Below are positions 46,422-57,934 of a stretch of DNA of 64,000 nt, piece by piece; position 1 is the first letter of the stretch, and each line of letters starts with the position of its first letter. The position numbers and the translations under genes were made by a program. Origin of the DNA: Scenedesmus sp. ARA3 (taxonomy: Eukaryota; Chlorophyta; Chlorophyceae; Sphaeropleales; Scenedesmaceae); NCBI GenBank assembly GCA_004335835.1, contig RWJK01000920.1, positions 1 to 64,000 of the forward strand. The letters are read 5' to 3'. The notes beneath the pieces were generated by a model. It had not been told where the DNA came from. It did not search any database and was given only the letters and a program-made list of their open reading frames with translations.

Positions 46422-49400
46422 GTGGGTGGCGCCAGGTCAGAGCAGCACACACAGGGTCGCAAAACAGCTGGGGACCGGATGCTGCTGCGTCCCACATGCA
46501 GGTTGGGACAGAGACCGTTTGTCAGCTGCTTCTGCAGGCAAGCAATGCTGGCCCCAGCGGGCGCTGCACCCCGGGACACCCCCCTCCGCCCATGAACCCC
46601 ACCTCTGCTCTCGTTGTACTGCTCCAGCTCGTCTGTCCACCCAGCAAGGCTGGCCCCAGCAGGCGCCGCTGGTTTTACAGAACACCAGCTATCTCGTGAC
46701 ACGTGACAGTCCGTGTTGTGGCGGCTTCAGCAGCAACGCAGCCAGATCATGCAGCTACACCCCCCTGCAGTTCCTGCGCACATCCTGCGTGCACAAATCA
46801 CCACCGGAATCATCCCTGACCACGCTGTAACACTGCCTGCCAGGCTGGACCTTCCCCATGGCCCGCACCTATGCTGGCGTAGTACTGCTCCAGCTGGTCG
46901 CTCCAGTCCTCCGCCATCTGCAGCATCTGGCTGCTGCCACGCGCCCTGAAGCGCCTACACAGCCGCTCCAGCAGGTCAAGCCGCGCTGACAGCTCGGCAG
47001 CCTCTGAAGGGGAGTAGCCAGCGGAGGAGGCATAGAAGGAGAGCTGCGGTGGTGCAGATGCGGCAGGACAGGGAGTGTGAGAAAAGGAGTGCGTGAAACA
47101 AGCGAGCAACAGCAGTGAGGAGCGAGCGCCAGTACAGGTGCATGCCCGCTTGTGTGGGCACAAGAGTTGTAGGTGTGCCTGGCAGCAGGCACACGGCAAA
47201 CACTTGCACACACAACTGTGCACATGACCCTACCGCACCAGCGGACATGTTCTAGGACCAACTGCAACCACTCGCAATGTACATCCTCTTGCCCCAACAA
47301 CCCCACCGCATCCACCCCACGCAACTGCCCTTCTCCGCCCACCTGTGCCTGCGCCTCAAGCAGCGCCTCCTGGGCCACCTCCAGCTCCTCCAGTGCAGCA
47401 GACGTCACGGCAGTGGTGGGCAAAAGCAGGCACACCCTCTATTGCATATTGGCACATGCCCGCACAGCGCCAGCAGACCTATACCACCCACAAAGCAGCA
47501 GCTCCCTGCATGCCTATTTTTCTCCCACCCCACAGTCAGACGATCTCTGCTCACCTGTGCTTGTGCCTCAACCAGTGCCTCCTGGGCCACCTCAATCTCC
47601 TCCAGCGCAGCAGACCAGCCCTAGGCCAGCTGCAACAGCTCCCTTGACACCTCTTCTTTCCCCAACCCAGCCAAACCCAGCTTCTACCTCAACCGCTCTC
47701 CCGCCCACCTGTGCCTGCGCCTCAAGCAGCGCATCCTGGGCCACCTCCAGCTCCTCCAGTGCAGCAGACAGCGCCGACACGCCAGCAGCGCTCGACTCTG
47801 CCTCAGCAGCATCGTCAACATCATCGTCACCTTCTACGCCCTCGCCCTCTCCTTCATCATAGTCATCTGCCTCTGCTACATACTGCTGCTCTTGATCTTG
47901 ACTGCCGCCAGGGCTGCCCAACCGCTGCTGCTGCTGCCGCCGCTTGCTCCGCTGCTGCTGCAGCAGCCGCAGCTGCGTCTCCTCAGCAGCCAGCACCCCC
48001 CGCAGCTGCCCAGCCACCAGCCGCAGCGCCTCACTCAAGCTTGGCGGGCCAGCCCCGCCCCCGCCGCTGCCATCGCCCTGGATTCCGGCCTGCACTGCTG
48101 CTGCTGACTCAAGGCAGCTGCGGCGCGACTCCAGCGCAGACAGGCGTCGCCGCAAAGAGACTTCCTCGCCTGCAGGCAGAGCAGTGAGAGCGGGCACAGA
48201 GTGGTGTTTCTACACGACTGTGCCTGGTGGTGTGTAGCCGGGTTGCTGACAACACGGCTGTGGAAGTATGCGCATCACATGCGCACTGACTCACGCCGTT
48301 GCTGCACCATCGGCAAGCATGATGCCCCACCCTGCTGCTCATCATCATCATGTTACCCATCAAGCCATAGCATCAACGCCATCGGCCCCGCGCGCCAATG
48401 GAGCAGCAACAGAAAGGCACACTACACCATCATGTTTAAAAAGGAGCACTACACCACCCTGCTGCTGCATTCTAAGCAGCTGCCCTTCCTCGCAACACAC
48501 CCACTCAACTGGCAGTATGCCTGCCCTGTTGACCTAATCCAGCCTCCTCTGCAGTGCTGCCTTCCACCACAGCGTCACTAACAGCATTTGTAACCCCGCT
48601 GCTGCACACCAGGCAGCAGGCGTGTCCCACCTGGCAGTATGCCCGCCCTGTTGACCAGGTCCAGCCTCCTCTGCAGCGCTGCTTACAGCCACAGCATCAC
48701 TAGCAGCATTAAAAACTTTACTGCTGCACACCAGGCAACCGCCCCTCCCCACCTGGCAGTATGCCTGCCCTGTTGACCAGGTCCAGCCGCTTCTGCAGCG
48801 CCGCCCGCTCAGCATCATCCCCGAGGGCCTCAGCCTGCGCCAGCTGCGCTTCTAATGTGGCGAGGTGCGCCTGCTGCGCTGACAGTGCGGAAGCGGCAGC
48901 AGTGGTGCCTGTCAGGTGGCAGCAGCGAGGCAGGGCACGGCAGGGCAGCAGCAAGTGGTGAGCCAGGGGGTGTGGCTGTGAGCAGTTAACGCATGCAGCC
49001 GTGATTCGTAAGCTGGCAGCGCTTTCAGATCATGCAGATGAAATCTGGCCATATGATGTCGCTGCAAAATGTAGGCTGTAGCCTGCACGGACTGCAGCCG
49101 CAGCTAGCAGCCTGCACATACGGCACACCAAACGCTAAGCAGCAGTAAAACCACAAAGCCGCCACCACTGCCACCAGTGCCGCACGCCACCCGCCCCCGC
49201 ACCCCACCTGCGATCCTGTCCAGCAGCTGCAGCTGCGTGGCGGCGTCGCGCAGCGCCAGCGAGGCGTGCTGCCCGTTCACATCTGCCAGCAGCGCCCCCA
49301 GCGCGCGCAGCACGCGCAGGCTGCTGGCCACGCCATTGATCAGCACACGGCTGCGCATGGCAGGGACGCCCGCTGCCGCCGGCAGGCGCGAGATCTGCAC

Positions 49401-50941
49401 GTGGCACGCGTGGTGTCAGAATGACGTGCAGAGGGGTAGGAGTTTGCAGGAAAACCGAAGGATGGAGGCTGTGCAGATGCATGCGGTGTTGGTGGAGGTA
49501 CCTGTGCATTGACTAGGTGGCTTCACAATGCTGCCAGCTGCCTGCCAAGCGCTGTGGCTGCACCCCAGCAAAGTTCATTTCGTTGGCATAGGTGTACTGC
49601 TGCTGCATCCACCACCAAGCACTGCGCTTATCCCTCCTCTCCTGTCGCTCACCTCACGCCTAATGTGTATCACGCCACCTCCACTGCTGCTGCTGCTGCC
49701 CTCCCCGCCAGGCAGCGCCCGAGCAGGTAGCCCCATCTCCCGCAGCAGCGCACTTGCAGCCGCTGCTGCGCCAGGCGCGCACCACCAGGCCCCTTCAACC
49801 ACAGCCACCTCAGCGGGCGGCCGCACACAATCAGCTGCTGCTGCTGCTCCCAGTAGCTGCCCTAGGGCTTCCAGCAGCACACTCTTGCCTGCGCCACTTT
49901 GCCCGCTGAGCGCCACTAGGCCGGGGCCTAAGGGCACAGCAGCGGAGGGCACCAGCACAAAGTCACGCAGCCGCAGCTCCTGCACAAGCAAGCAAGGTAG
50001 CGGCGGGCGGCGGCAGGCAAGCTGCAGTGGGAACGGTGGCAAGATGCAGTGTGGCAAGATGCAGTGTGGCAAGATGCAGTGTGGCAAGATGCAGTGTGGC
50101 GATTGAGCGGCACCAGTGAGAGGCTCAGTGCTGCTCAGCAGGCGCATTGCTGATGGTCAACGACCGCATTGAAGCAGCTGTTTATATCGGCCATTGTTGC
50201 GCAGAGCGCTGGATATCCCTGATGGTAAAATGCTGTGCCAGCTGCTGCCGCTGTGTCCCTGTTGTGATTGCTGATCATGCGCACAGCGTGCCCTGCTGCA
50301 CATGCATTGCCCATTAGCTGACCGCCCACCTGCAGGTATGTCAGGTGCTGGTGCTCAGGAGACACTGGGGGCCATTCCTCGCTGCTGCCAGACACCACAG
50401 CTGTTGCAAATGCACTGCTGCTGCTGCTGCTGCTGCTGCTGCTCACTGCAGTGCCAGCTGCAGCTGCGGCCCTCGCATTCCTGCTGGCATGGCAAGCTGG
50501 CGTTGACCGCTGCTGCTGGTGCCGCAAGGCTGACCGGGCTGGGCTGCATGCTGCCAATGTGTGCTGCCGCAGCGCATGTGCAGCAGCATGGCGGCGCTGG
50601 CACAGGGGCCTGCTGCTAGGGACCAGGCCTGCAGCGAGAATAAAGACAAGGCAGCCGTTTGGTTCGGCGTGCTCGCTGCTGCTATGCATTTTTTCAACTG
50701 TCACAGGCAACCAAGGTGCTTGGATAAGGAAACAGCAAGCTGGGCCTGCCTGCCTCACCAGCTGTGGAGCTGTTGCTGCTACCAGTGACAAGGGTTGTTC
50801 GAGATGCGGAACGCCTGGCCAGCATGGGCTCTGCTCTCCACAAAGTTCGTTTTTTAGTAACTTTTGGTGCTCTAGTACTGCTGAGATCGGGCCAAGCAGG
50901 CCATGCAGGTGGAGCAGTAGCACCGGAAAGAGCGAGTCCAA
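44495..50941 (-). CDS. recN: RecN-like SMC-family DNA repair ATPase
   Basis: Homologue of bacterial RecN, an SMC-like ATPase in double-strand-break repair. Nine exons join in phase: 50330-50941, 49653-49979, 49208-49394, 48753-48908, 47709-48169, 46869-47043, 46177-46379, 45418-45963 and 44495-45151. This gives 1107 residues from Met at 50941, or 1023 from Met at 50689; bacterial RecN has about 550. Motifs are LRLRDFVLVP, Walker A GQSGAGKSVLLEALG, RSRVLINGVASSLRVLRALG, VNGQHASLAL, a coiled-coil centre, the signature ASGGEAARVMLALK, Walker B VLVMDELDAGLGSRL and VTHTPQVAAHASRHI. The first exon is Arg/Ala/Ser-rich like a transit peptide, so plastid or mitochondrial targeting is inferred. Acidic and Ser/Ala-rich inserts and a long Ala-rich tail explain the size. 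Exons 4, 5 and 6 have copied 3' ends in the introns. Confidence 0.88.
46382..46420. repeat. CAG run abutting RecN exon 7 acceptor
   Basis: The plus-strand CAG run reads CTG on the RecN sense strand and ends in the exon 7 acceptor CTGCAG (exon start 46379). Confidence 0.95.
46600..46915 (-). repeat. Relict copy of RecN exon 6 3' end
   Basis: The true exon 6 end (46869-46915, DWSDQLEQYYASI) has a diverged copy about 265 bp downstream in sense (about 46600-46650) reading GWTDELEQYNES, followed by a GTGGGG donor-like site. Confidence 0.7.
47335..47785 (-). repeat. Three copies of RecN exon 5 3' end
   Basis: The end of exon 5 (LEELEVAQDALLEAQAQ, donor 47708/47707) recurs at about 47545-47615 and 47335-47400 in the intron that follows. 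Both copies keep an in-frame coding segment and an intact donor (GTGAGC and GTGGGC), making them strong decoy 5' splice sites. Confidence 0.88.
48500..48830 (-). repeat. Three copies of RecN exon 4 3' end
   Basis: A unit of about 120 bp covering LQKRLDLVNRAGILPG and its donor occurs three times. The functional donor is at 48752/48751. The next copy keeps GTGGGA (about 48632). The third has lost the GT, reading CCAGTTGAGT (about 48510). The copies share the following intron sequence as well. Confidence 0.88.
50037..50100. repeat. 15-bp tandem repeat, four copies
   Basis: Four units of GGCAAGATGCAGTGT lie in RecN intron 1, close to the exon 2 acceptor. The copies are essentially identical, suggesting recent expansion. 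Confidence 0.95.
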
Positions 50942-51742
50942 GGGACAGGCAGCTGAGCAAGCTTCACAGCAGTTGCAGCGGTACTGTTGCTTGCAGTATG
51001 AGTGTTTTAGTATTCAACGTGTGCAGCTGAACAAACCTAGAACAGCAGGCTCGCCGTGTGCTGTAGAGGTCAGGGTGCTTGAATTCCGATTGGCCGGGGT
51101 CTGCAACTGTTCTGCAAAGCTACTGAAAGTGTTCACTGATCAGAACCTGCCCTGGCGTGGAGGTCACCACCGCGGACGGTGATGGTGAAGATGACAAGTG
51201 TTTGAATGAACTCAACTGCTGGACTTCCAGCTCCACGCAACCACACAGCTGAGAGCAAGTGCTTCCTCAAACATATGACTGCTGTAGGTGTGAAAGAGAT
51301 TTTTGGCTTTGCCAGGCACGCTAGTATGCGCAGATGGGGCGTCATGAAAGACAGGCACTGCAAGCCACTGTTCACAAAGTGCTGATACACACTTGCCAAT
51401 TGTTTTATGCTGCGCCCCAGTTTGCTTCTATTCTTTATTTCATTGACTAAGTATGAAACTTTTGCATCTGAATGGCTCAAGCAGAGCAGGCTGTGATGAC
51501 AGCTGCTCTGTTACCTGCTCTGCTGGTCTATCAGGCTGGCCCGACCCGCTGAAACAAGCATACCGCATACTGAAAACCCCAATCCACAAAATTATCACTT
51601 ACTGGCTGTTGATTTGTGTATTGCAAGGACGTACAGCGCCTGGTGACACCGGTTGTGTACACTTGACGCCATCAACAAGCCAAAGTCTCGTCATTAAGTT
51701 TATTTTATTGTTTTGTTGTACCTAAACAGTACCGAGTATAGA
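50942..51742. promoter_or_regulatory. Head-to-head upstream region of RecN and DTWD2
   Basis: About 800 bp between divergent start codons. No coding region is supported. An AT-rich patch lies just upstream of the DTW gene (about 51680-51740). No specific control site is recognised. Confidence 0.4.
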
Positions 51743-53702
51743 ATGGCGTCAGAGAAAGGCGGGGAGCAGCAGCAGCAGCAGCACGAGGAGCAGCAGCAGC
51801 AGGGCCCTAAGAAGCGTGCCGTGTGCGAAAGATGCACGTAAGTACATAGTTATAAATACTGTCTCTTCAGCACGCAGCTGCCACTGCTGGATTGGACCTT
51901 CATGCGCTGCTGAGCTGTAACCTGCTCCCCTCTTGCTGCTGCAGGCGGCCACAGCGCGTCTGTGTGTGCCCTGCCTTGCCAGGCCGCCCCATCCAACTGG
52001 CAGGCACAGTGGTGGTGCTGCAGCACCCGTTTGAGACCAAGTGAGCTCCGCATGTGATGCAATAGCTGTCCCACAGCAGTCGCAAAATGACACACACGCA
52101 GCACGCGCCACACTTGAGTATGCTTATCACACTGCAGGCAAGTGAAGCATCACAGTCTGGCCCGCACGTGCTTTGCCAGCTTCACGTGGCAGCGCCCTGT
52201 GGTGTGCTCAGCAGCTCACGGCGCCTGCCCTCGCTGCTGTTGCAGAAAGGCGCTGGCCACTGTGCCGCTGCTGCCACATGTGTTGCACCCAGCCAGCCTG
52301 CTGCGCCTGGTGGGGCGGCGGCTGCTGCCGGGCGCCTTCCCCCGTTTTGATGCGCTGCTGGCACAGGCGGGGCACGCAGGCGCGCCCGTGATGGTGCTGT
52401 GGCCAGGGCCAGGTGGGTGGGTGTGACGCATGTTGGTGGAGATACATGGGATGTGCAAATTGCATGCGTTGTCAAAAAATACGCATTGTGTGTTTTTGGA
52501 TAGCGCACCCCTGATGGTGCTGTGGCGAGGGCCAGATGCGCGCGGAGTGAGGTGGTACAGCTGACACTGCAACTAGCGTGCCATACACACGGGACCAGTG
52601 CCATGCTGTTGGTTGGGGTTCCCGCATGAGCATTCACACAGCACTGTAGATGTGCACAAAGCTGTTGGCTGTGCAGGTCAAATATCAGGTCACCTTGCTG
52701 CTATGACAGCAGTACGCAGCATTCACCTCTGCTACCTAACCTTGACCCCTGTGGTTGTCCTGTTGTGCCTGTGCAGGTGCGCGGTGCATCACAGATCTGC
52801 AGCTGCCACAGCTGCGCAAGCACTGCAGCCTTCAGCAGCAGCAGCAGCAGCAGCAGCAAGCGCAGGCGCAACCGCAGTGCTTTACTACGCAGCAAGTCTG
52901 CAGTCAAGACACACAGCATCTGCAGCAGGAGGAGCCTATGCTTGCAACTGGCGCTGCTGACGCTGCTAGCGCCAGCTTGAAGTATGTGCTGGTGGTTGTG
53001 GATGGCACCTGGCAGCAGGCCAAGGAGATGTTTGGTGTGCTGCAGCACTGGCTGCTGGGGCCGGGCGGCTGCGCGGTGCAGGTGCAGCTGCCGCTGACAC
53101 ATGCACATCACAGCAGCACAGCAGCTGCGGAAGGCGCAGCCACACAGGAGCTCAATGCGTGTGGGAAGCAGCCAGCTGCCCTGCAGGAACAGGAGCATAT
53201 TCAAAGCGTGTCCGGCAATCCGGCAGCAGCAGCAGCAGCAACGGATGTAGCAGCAGGTGTCGCAAGGCTGTCACTGCAGCCTGACCCCACCTGCCGCTTG
53301 CGCACAGAGCCTCACGAGGGCTGCACCACCACCTACGAGGCCATAGCACAGGCTGTGTCACACCTGGAGGCACTCGCCTGGCGGCAGCAGCAGCAGCAGT
53401 GTGGCGATGGGCAAGCACTGCAGACCGCGCAGCAGCACTGTGGTGATGGCCAAACACCACAAAGTGAGGAGCAGCAGCAGCAGCAGCAGCAGGCGGAGCT
53501 GCTTGCTGCGCTGCTGCGGCCGCTGCAGCTGATGACACAGCTGCAGGCCTCCTTCGACCCTGCAGTCAAGGCGCGCAGCCAGCAGGGCAGCAGCTGTGTT
53601 GCGCCCACGCGCACACAGCTGGGGCTGGGCCGTAGCGTGCAGCTGCAGGCTGTTGCATCCAAGCCAACTGTCACTAGCTCGGAGCTGACTCAGCCTGCGT
53701 GA
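51743..53702 (+). CDS. DTWD2: DTW-domain tRNA-uridine aminocarboxypropyltransferase
   Basis: Member of the TapT/DTWD family, which transfers the 3-amino-3-carboxypropyl group of S-adenosylmethionine to a tRNA uridine to form acp3U. Four exons join in phase: 51743-51837, 51945-52040, 52246-52412 and 52777-53702, giving 427 residues. The N-terminal Cys motif CERCTRPQRVCVCP spans exons 1-2, followed by VVVLQHPFE and KKALATVPLL. The DTW motif appears as VVDGTWQQAKEMF. A C-terminal RLRTEPHEGCTTTYEAIAQ matches the family's closing motif. Gln-rich inserts (after residue 8, around the start of exon 4, and near the C-terminus) make it longer than usual. The best fit among the DTWD proteins is DTWD2, though the paralogue assignment is not certain. 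Confidence 0.9.
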
Positions 53703-54860
53703 CTGTGCACAGTCCAAAACCGATGCCGTCAGCATGCATCTTAATGATGCTGTGGTGCCGCTGTCACTGACGCAGCGCATGGTGGTTTTTGGCGGGGCCC
53801 GTAGGTGCTACTATAGCGGACATTTTCCAGATGGTTTATTTGAGCAGCCCTGACTGCAGGACGGGTGGCCACGCAGGGTACAGACACACATGTTGGCAGA
53901 ATGCGGCGGCTGTGGCAGCAATGCTGACGTGATGGGCTGTTGGATTGTTGGAGTGCTGGAAACACATTGGCTGGATGGGTGTCAGGACCTTCTTGATGTG
54001 TCTTCATCTGGAAGTCGAGTGGGCTGCACACTGTGTCCCTGTTACATGCTGTGCCAAGGTGCGCACATGCAGGTAACGCGTCAAACCGACTTGTACCAAT
54101 ACGACCACGCCACACTCACCATCATACACATGATTGTCATGTGGGGTGCCGTGCTCTAGGCTACAGCAGCGTATGCATGCATGTTTTGCCTGGGCCCCAT
54201 GCATGGCATGCTTCTGGTGGGTACAGCCCCAGTTTGTAATGTTACCTCGAACTGACTCAGTAGCTGAGCTAACTTGGCAAGCTGCAGTAACGGTCCACAG
54301 CTGATCTTTCTGCACCCCCGCTACAGCATAGGGCGCAGCCACCGCGCCTTGTGAAGAGGCCTCTTCAGCCGCCACTGGAAGCCAAGCGCAACACAGACAA
54401 ACAAAGTTGCAACACAGACACTGTCTGGCAGGCAAACTTATAACTTGAAGTTGTCTTGGCACGAGAGCTTGGTAAGCTCAAAGCTAGGATCAATCCTTGA
54501 GCCACCAAGACGGCTGTTCCACTCCTGTGGCTGGCCCCACCACAGAACGCCACACTTTCACATTTCACATCTTGCAGACAGGACAAAAGAAACCACACTC
54601 AATTTGCTAACACAAAGCAGAGGCAGCCAATGATGTACACGGAGTCCTGAGCTGCTCAGCAATGCGCTGCCGCTGCCAGCGGCGTCAGTGATGCCATCAT
54701 GGCACTATCCCAAGTGCAACCGTCACTAACACCATTGCCGTTGAATGAGGATGATTGGATTCAGTGACAGTGGTGGCTGCAGCTGCTGTGTTCTGCTGCC
54801 CGCCGTCCCCGCGAGGTCACACTTTCACACTGTCAAGTTGCGGCCAGCCGCTTGCCAGTC
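53703..54860. other. Convergent intergenic region, no gene seen
   Basis: About 1.2 kb between the stops of the DTWD2-like (plus) and LCAT-like (minus) genes. A TGTAA at 54235-54239 on the plus strand could be the DTWD2 signal but is more than 500 nt away. No coding region is supported. Confidence 0.5.
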
Positions 54861-54907
54861 TTAAACCTCGCGCGGCGGCAAGGCTGCGCTGCTGGCTGCT
54901 GCGGGTG

Positions 54908-54951
<44 letters not shown>

Positions 54952-55202
54952 GGCTCCTGCCCAACAGCGCCCGGCAATGCTGCTATGCCTACAAAGCCAG
55001 GCACTTGCTGCTGCAGGCCAACAATGCCCTGCCATGGTGCATTGGAGGCAAACGGCTTGGGCCGTGCTGGCACACCAATCACATCATCACTTGTGGTCAC
55101 CTCGATCATGTCTGCCGTCCTGTTGGCAACCGCGATCACATCAGCAGCTGCTGCGTCATCAACTGCTGTGTTTGCTGTGCCCTGAACGCCTGGCTCATCA
55201 AC

Positions 55203-55233
<31 letters not shown>

Positions 55234-55945
55234 TCGGTGCTGTTGCTAACCATGCTGCTGCTGTTGCTGCTTATCGCGCTGGTGGTGTTGCCGCTGTCAG
55301 CGCCCGGCAGCCCCAGCAGCCGCCCCAGCACCAGCCCCAGCTGTGCCAGGCCGTCGGGGTGCTTCAGCACCTCCAAGTGCCCGTAGTCGCCCAGCTCGGT
55401 GATGTTGGCCGACTCGGTGACCCTGCAATGCAGGCGCAAAAGATAGGCGAGCGTACAGCCATTGCGGTTCAAAGAGCAGGATACGCAGGCCGGGTGACCC
55501 TAACAGCACTCAGATGTGATGTTGAACGACTCAGCGACCCTGCAGTAGTGGTCAGGGATCAGTGCAAAGAAAAGGGATAAATGAGTTCAAACTTCCTGTT
55601 TCAAGGAGTAAAACAGGCAGGCTGTGTGCACTCTAGCAGCACTCAGAGCGGTTAGGCTAGCTTGCTGCTGGCAAGCTTGCAGTACCTGTCAGAGCTCGAG
55701 CGCTGGTTGGCTGGCACACGACTTGCCAACCTGGTGATGACAGCACAGCAACACTGCCAAGCACATCAACACAGACCTCTGAAGGCTGGCGCACCACCCC
55801 CCCGCACCTGTAGCACTGCTTGAGGCTCTGCATGCTGACGGTGCCGTCACCGCCTGTGGTGACCAGCGGGCTGCTGCTCAGCAGCGGGCGCTTCTCCTTG
55901 ATGTTGGGGAAGGCCCACGTCAGCGTGGTGGGCTTGCCCACGGCT

Positions 55946-55985
<40 letters not shown>

Positions 55986-57168
55986 CAGTCAGAAGTTGGC
56001 ACGGAGGGCCGCCATGCACGACTGGTGTGAAGCACAGTGAGTGACTGTTGCAGCTGTGCCAGCTCGAGTCATGCTGGCCGCATAAACAGAAACTACTTGG
56101 CAGACCACAGCTGCCTGGTTATCTCTGCTGCAGCTGCTGTGACTGCCACAGCTGCGCCGTAACTCATTGCTGCTTTACTTCAACTGCCGTATTCACTCTG
56201 TACGCATGCACCTGGCTGTGCTCACCATACATGCAGTGCACTGGGATGTCAGGCACGCTTCCTTTGGCCAGCAGCGCGTCCAGCTCGTGCACCTGCTTCC
56301 ACGCCTCGCTGCTGACGCTGTCCCCGATGTCCTGCATCAGCTCCTGCATCATGGACGTGGTGTACGTCTGCTTGCCAGTCACCACGATGCGCCGGTTGCG
56401 GCCGTATGCACTTGAATATGGCAGCAGCATGGACAGCCCAGGCAGGCCTATCGTGGCCTTATAAAAGATGCTGGAGATGTAATTTGACACCAGCTTGTCA
56501 ATGTTGAGGAAGCTGGCAGTAGCAACTGCAGCCTGGCCCGCCTTGGCAGCGGCGGCCTTGGCAGCAGCAGCAGCAGCAGCCTTTGCTGCCGCCGCCCGCG
56601 CCTGCTGCCGCTGCACCGGTGCCTGCACGACCTGGCCGTCCTGAGCAGTAGCAGCCGCTATGCTCGCCATGTCTTGGTCGGTAGTCGCCCCGATCAGATC
56701 CTCACCCGCTGCTGCTGCTGCTGCTACTGCTGCAGCATCTGTCACAGCATCTGCGTCGGCATCTGCCTGTATGCTGGCCACTGCCACCGCCACGTCAGCG
56801 CTGTGGCTGGCCGTGACCTCTGCTGCTGCGCGCGCCATGGGCATCTTGACCCAGTCGTTGATGTTGAAGTCGACTGCGCCCATGCGCACAGCAATGGCCT
56901 GGTCGGTGGTGCCGCCAAAGGGCGCAGACACGGTCACCAGGCCCTGCACGTAGCGCGCCCTGCACAATGCGCATGTGGAGCAGTGGGAGTGGGATGAGGC
57001 ATGATGGGTGAGGTGAGAGGTGGCACATGGTGGACACGACTATGCAGGCAGCACCTGGTCAGGCATGATGCCTGGATGCATGTGCAGGGATAGCAGGGAC
57101 ATGACACCCTGTCCAGCATCTAGCTGCTGCTAGTAATGCAGTCGTGCTTTGCAGCTGCGGTCTGCTTT

Positions 57169-57237
<69 letters not shown>

Positions 57238-57760
57238 GTCAGCCGCTCACGTCCAGCGCGGGTCCCTGTGCAGCAGCGCCAGCGACACCAGCCCCCCCAT
57301 GGAGTGCCCGATCAGCACAGCCTTCTTGCCACAGTTGCCCTCTACAGCAGCCTGGATCTTGGCCGACAGCGCCCGCATCTGGCCGGCCCGCTCAAGCCCT
57401 GACAGGTGCAGCCGCCAGTCAAAAGGTGCGCCAAACATGTCCTTGCCCAGAGTGTAGTTGAAGTTGGCTGCCAGGTAGCTGGTGAGGTTGCTGTAGGAGG
57501 ACTGCCACAGGCCGTATTCCGTGCCTGAGCTGCCGCCTGGGTCCACTGTGACCTTCACGCCGCGTGCGTTGCTGAACCTGTAGCAGCGCAACCATGAGTA
57601 TGAAGCCACACAACACTCGGCATCAGTTCCCTTCTTCTTGCATTGCCGTGCTGTACAGGGCTGTACAAGACGTAAAATGAAGGCAGTTGGGAATGTGACC
57701 TGGCAAAAGTGCCGCTCCCTTATTTTTGCTTTGCTGCTGTTACAGCAGCTCATGTTATTG

Positions 57761-57800
<40 letters not shown>

Positions 57801-57879
57801 TTGCTGCTGTCCTGGCTGTAATGCCTGCTGAATCCATTGCCTTCAGAGCGGCTATGCAGGTTCAGAGTCAGCTGCTGCT

Positions 57880-57934
<55 letters not shown>

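Noticed and set aside
50037..50100. Possible CRISPR-like array of short repeats
   Set aside because: Units are contiguous with no spacers and lie in a eukaryotic intron; it is a simple tandem repeat.
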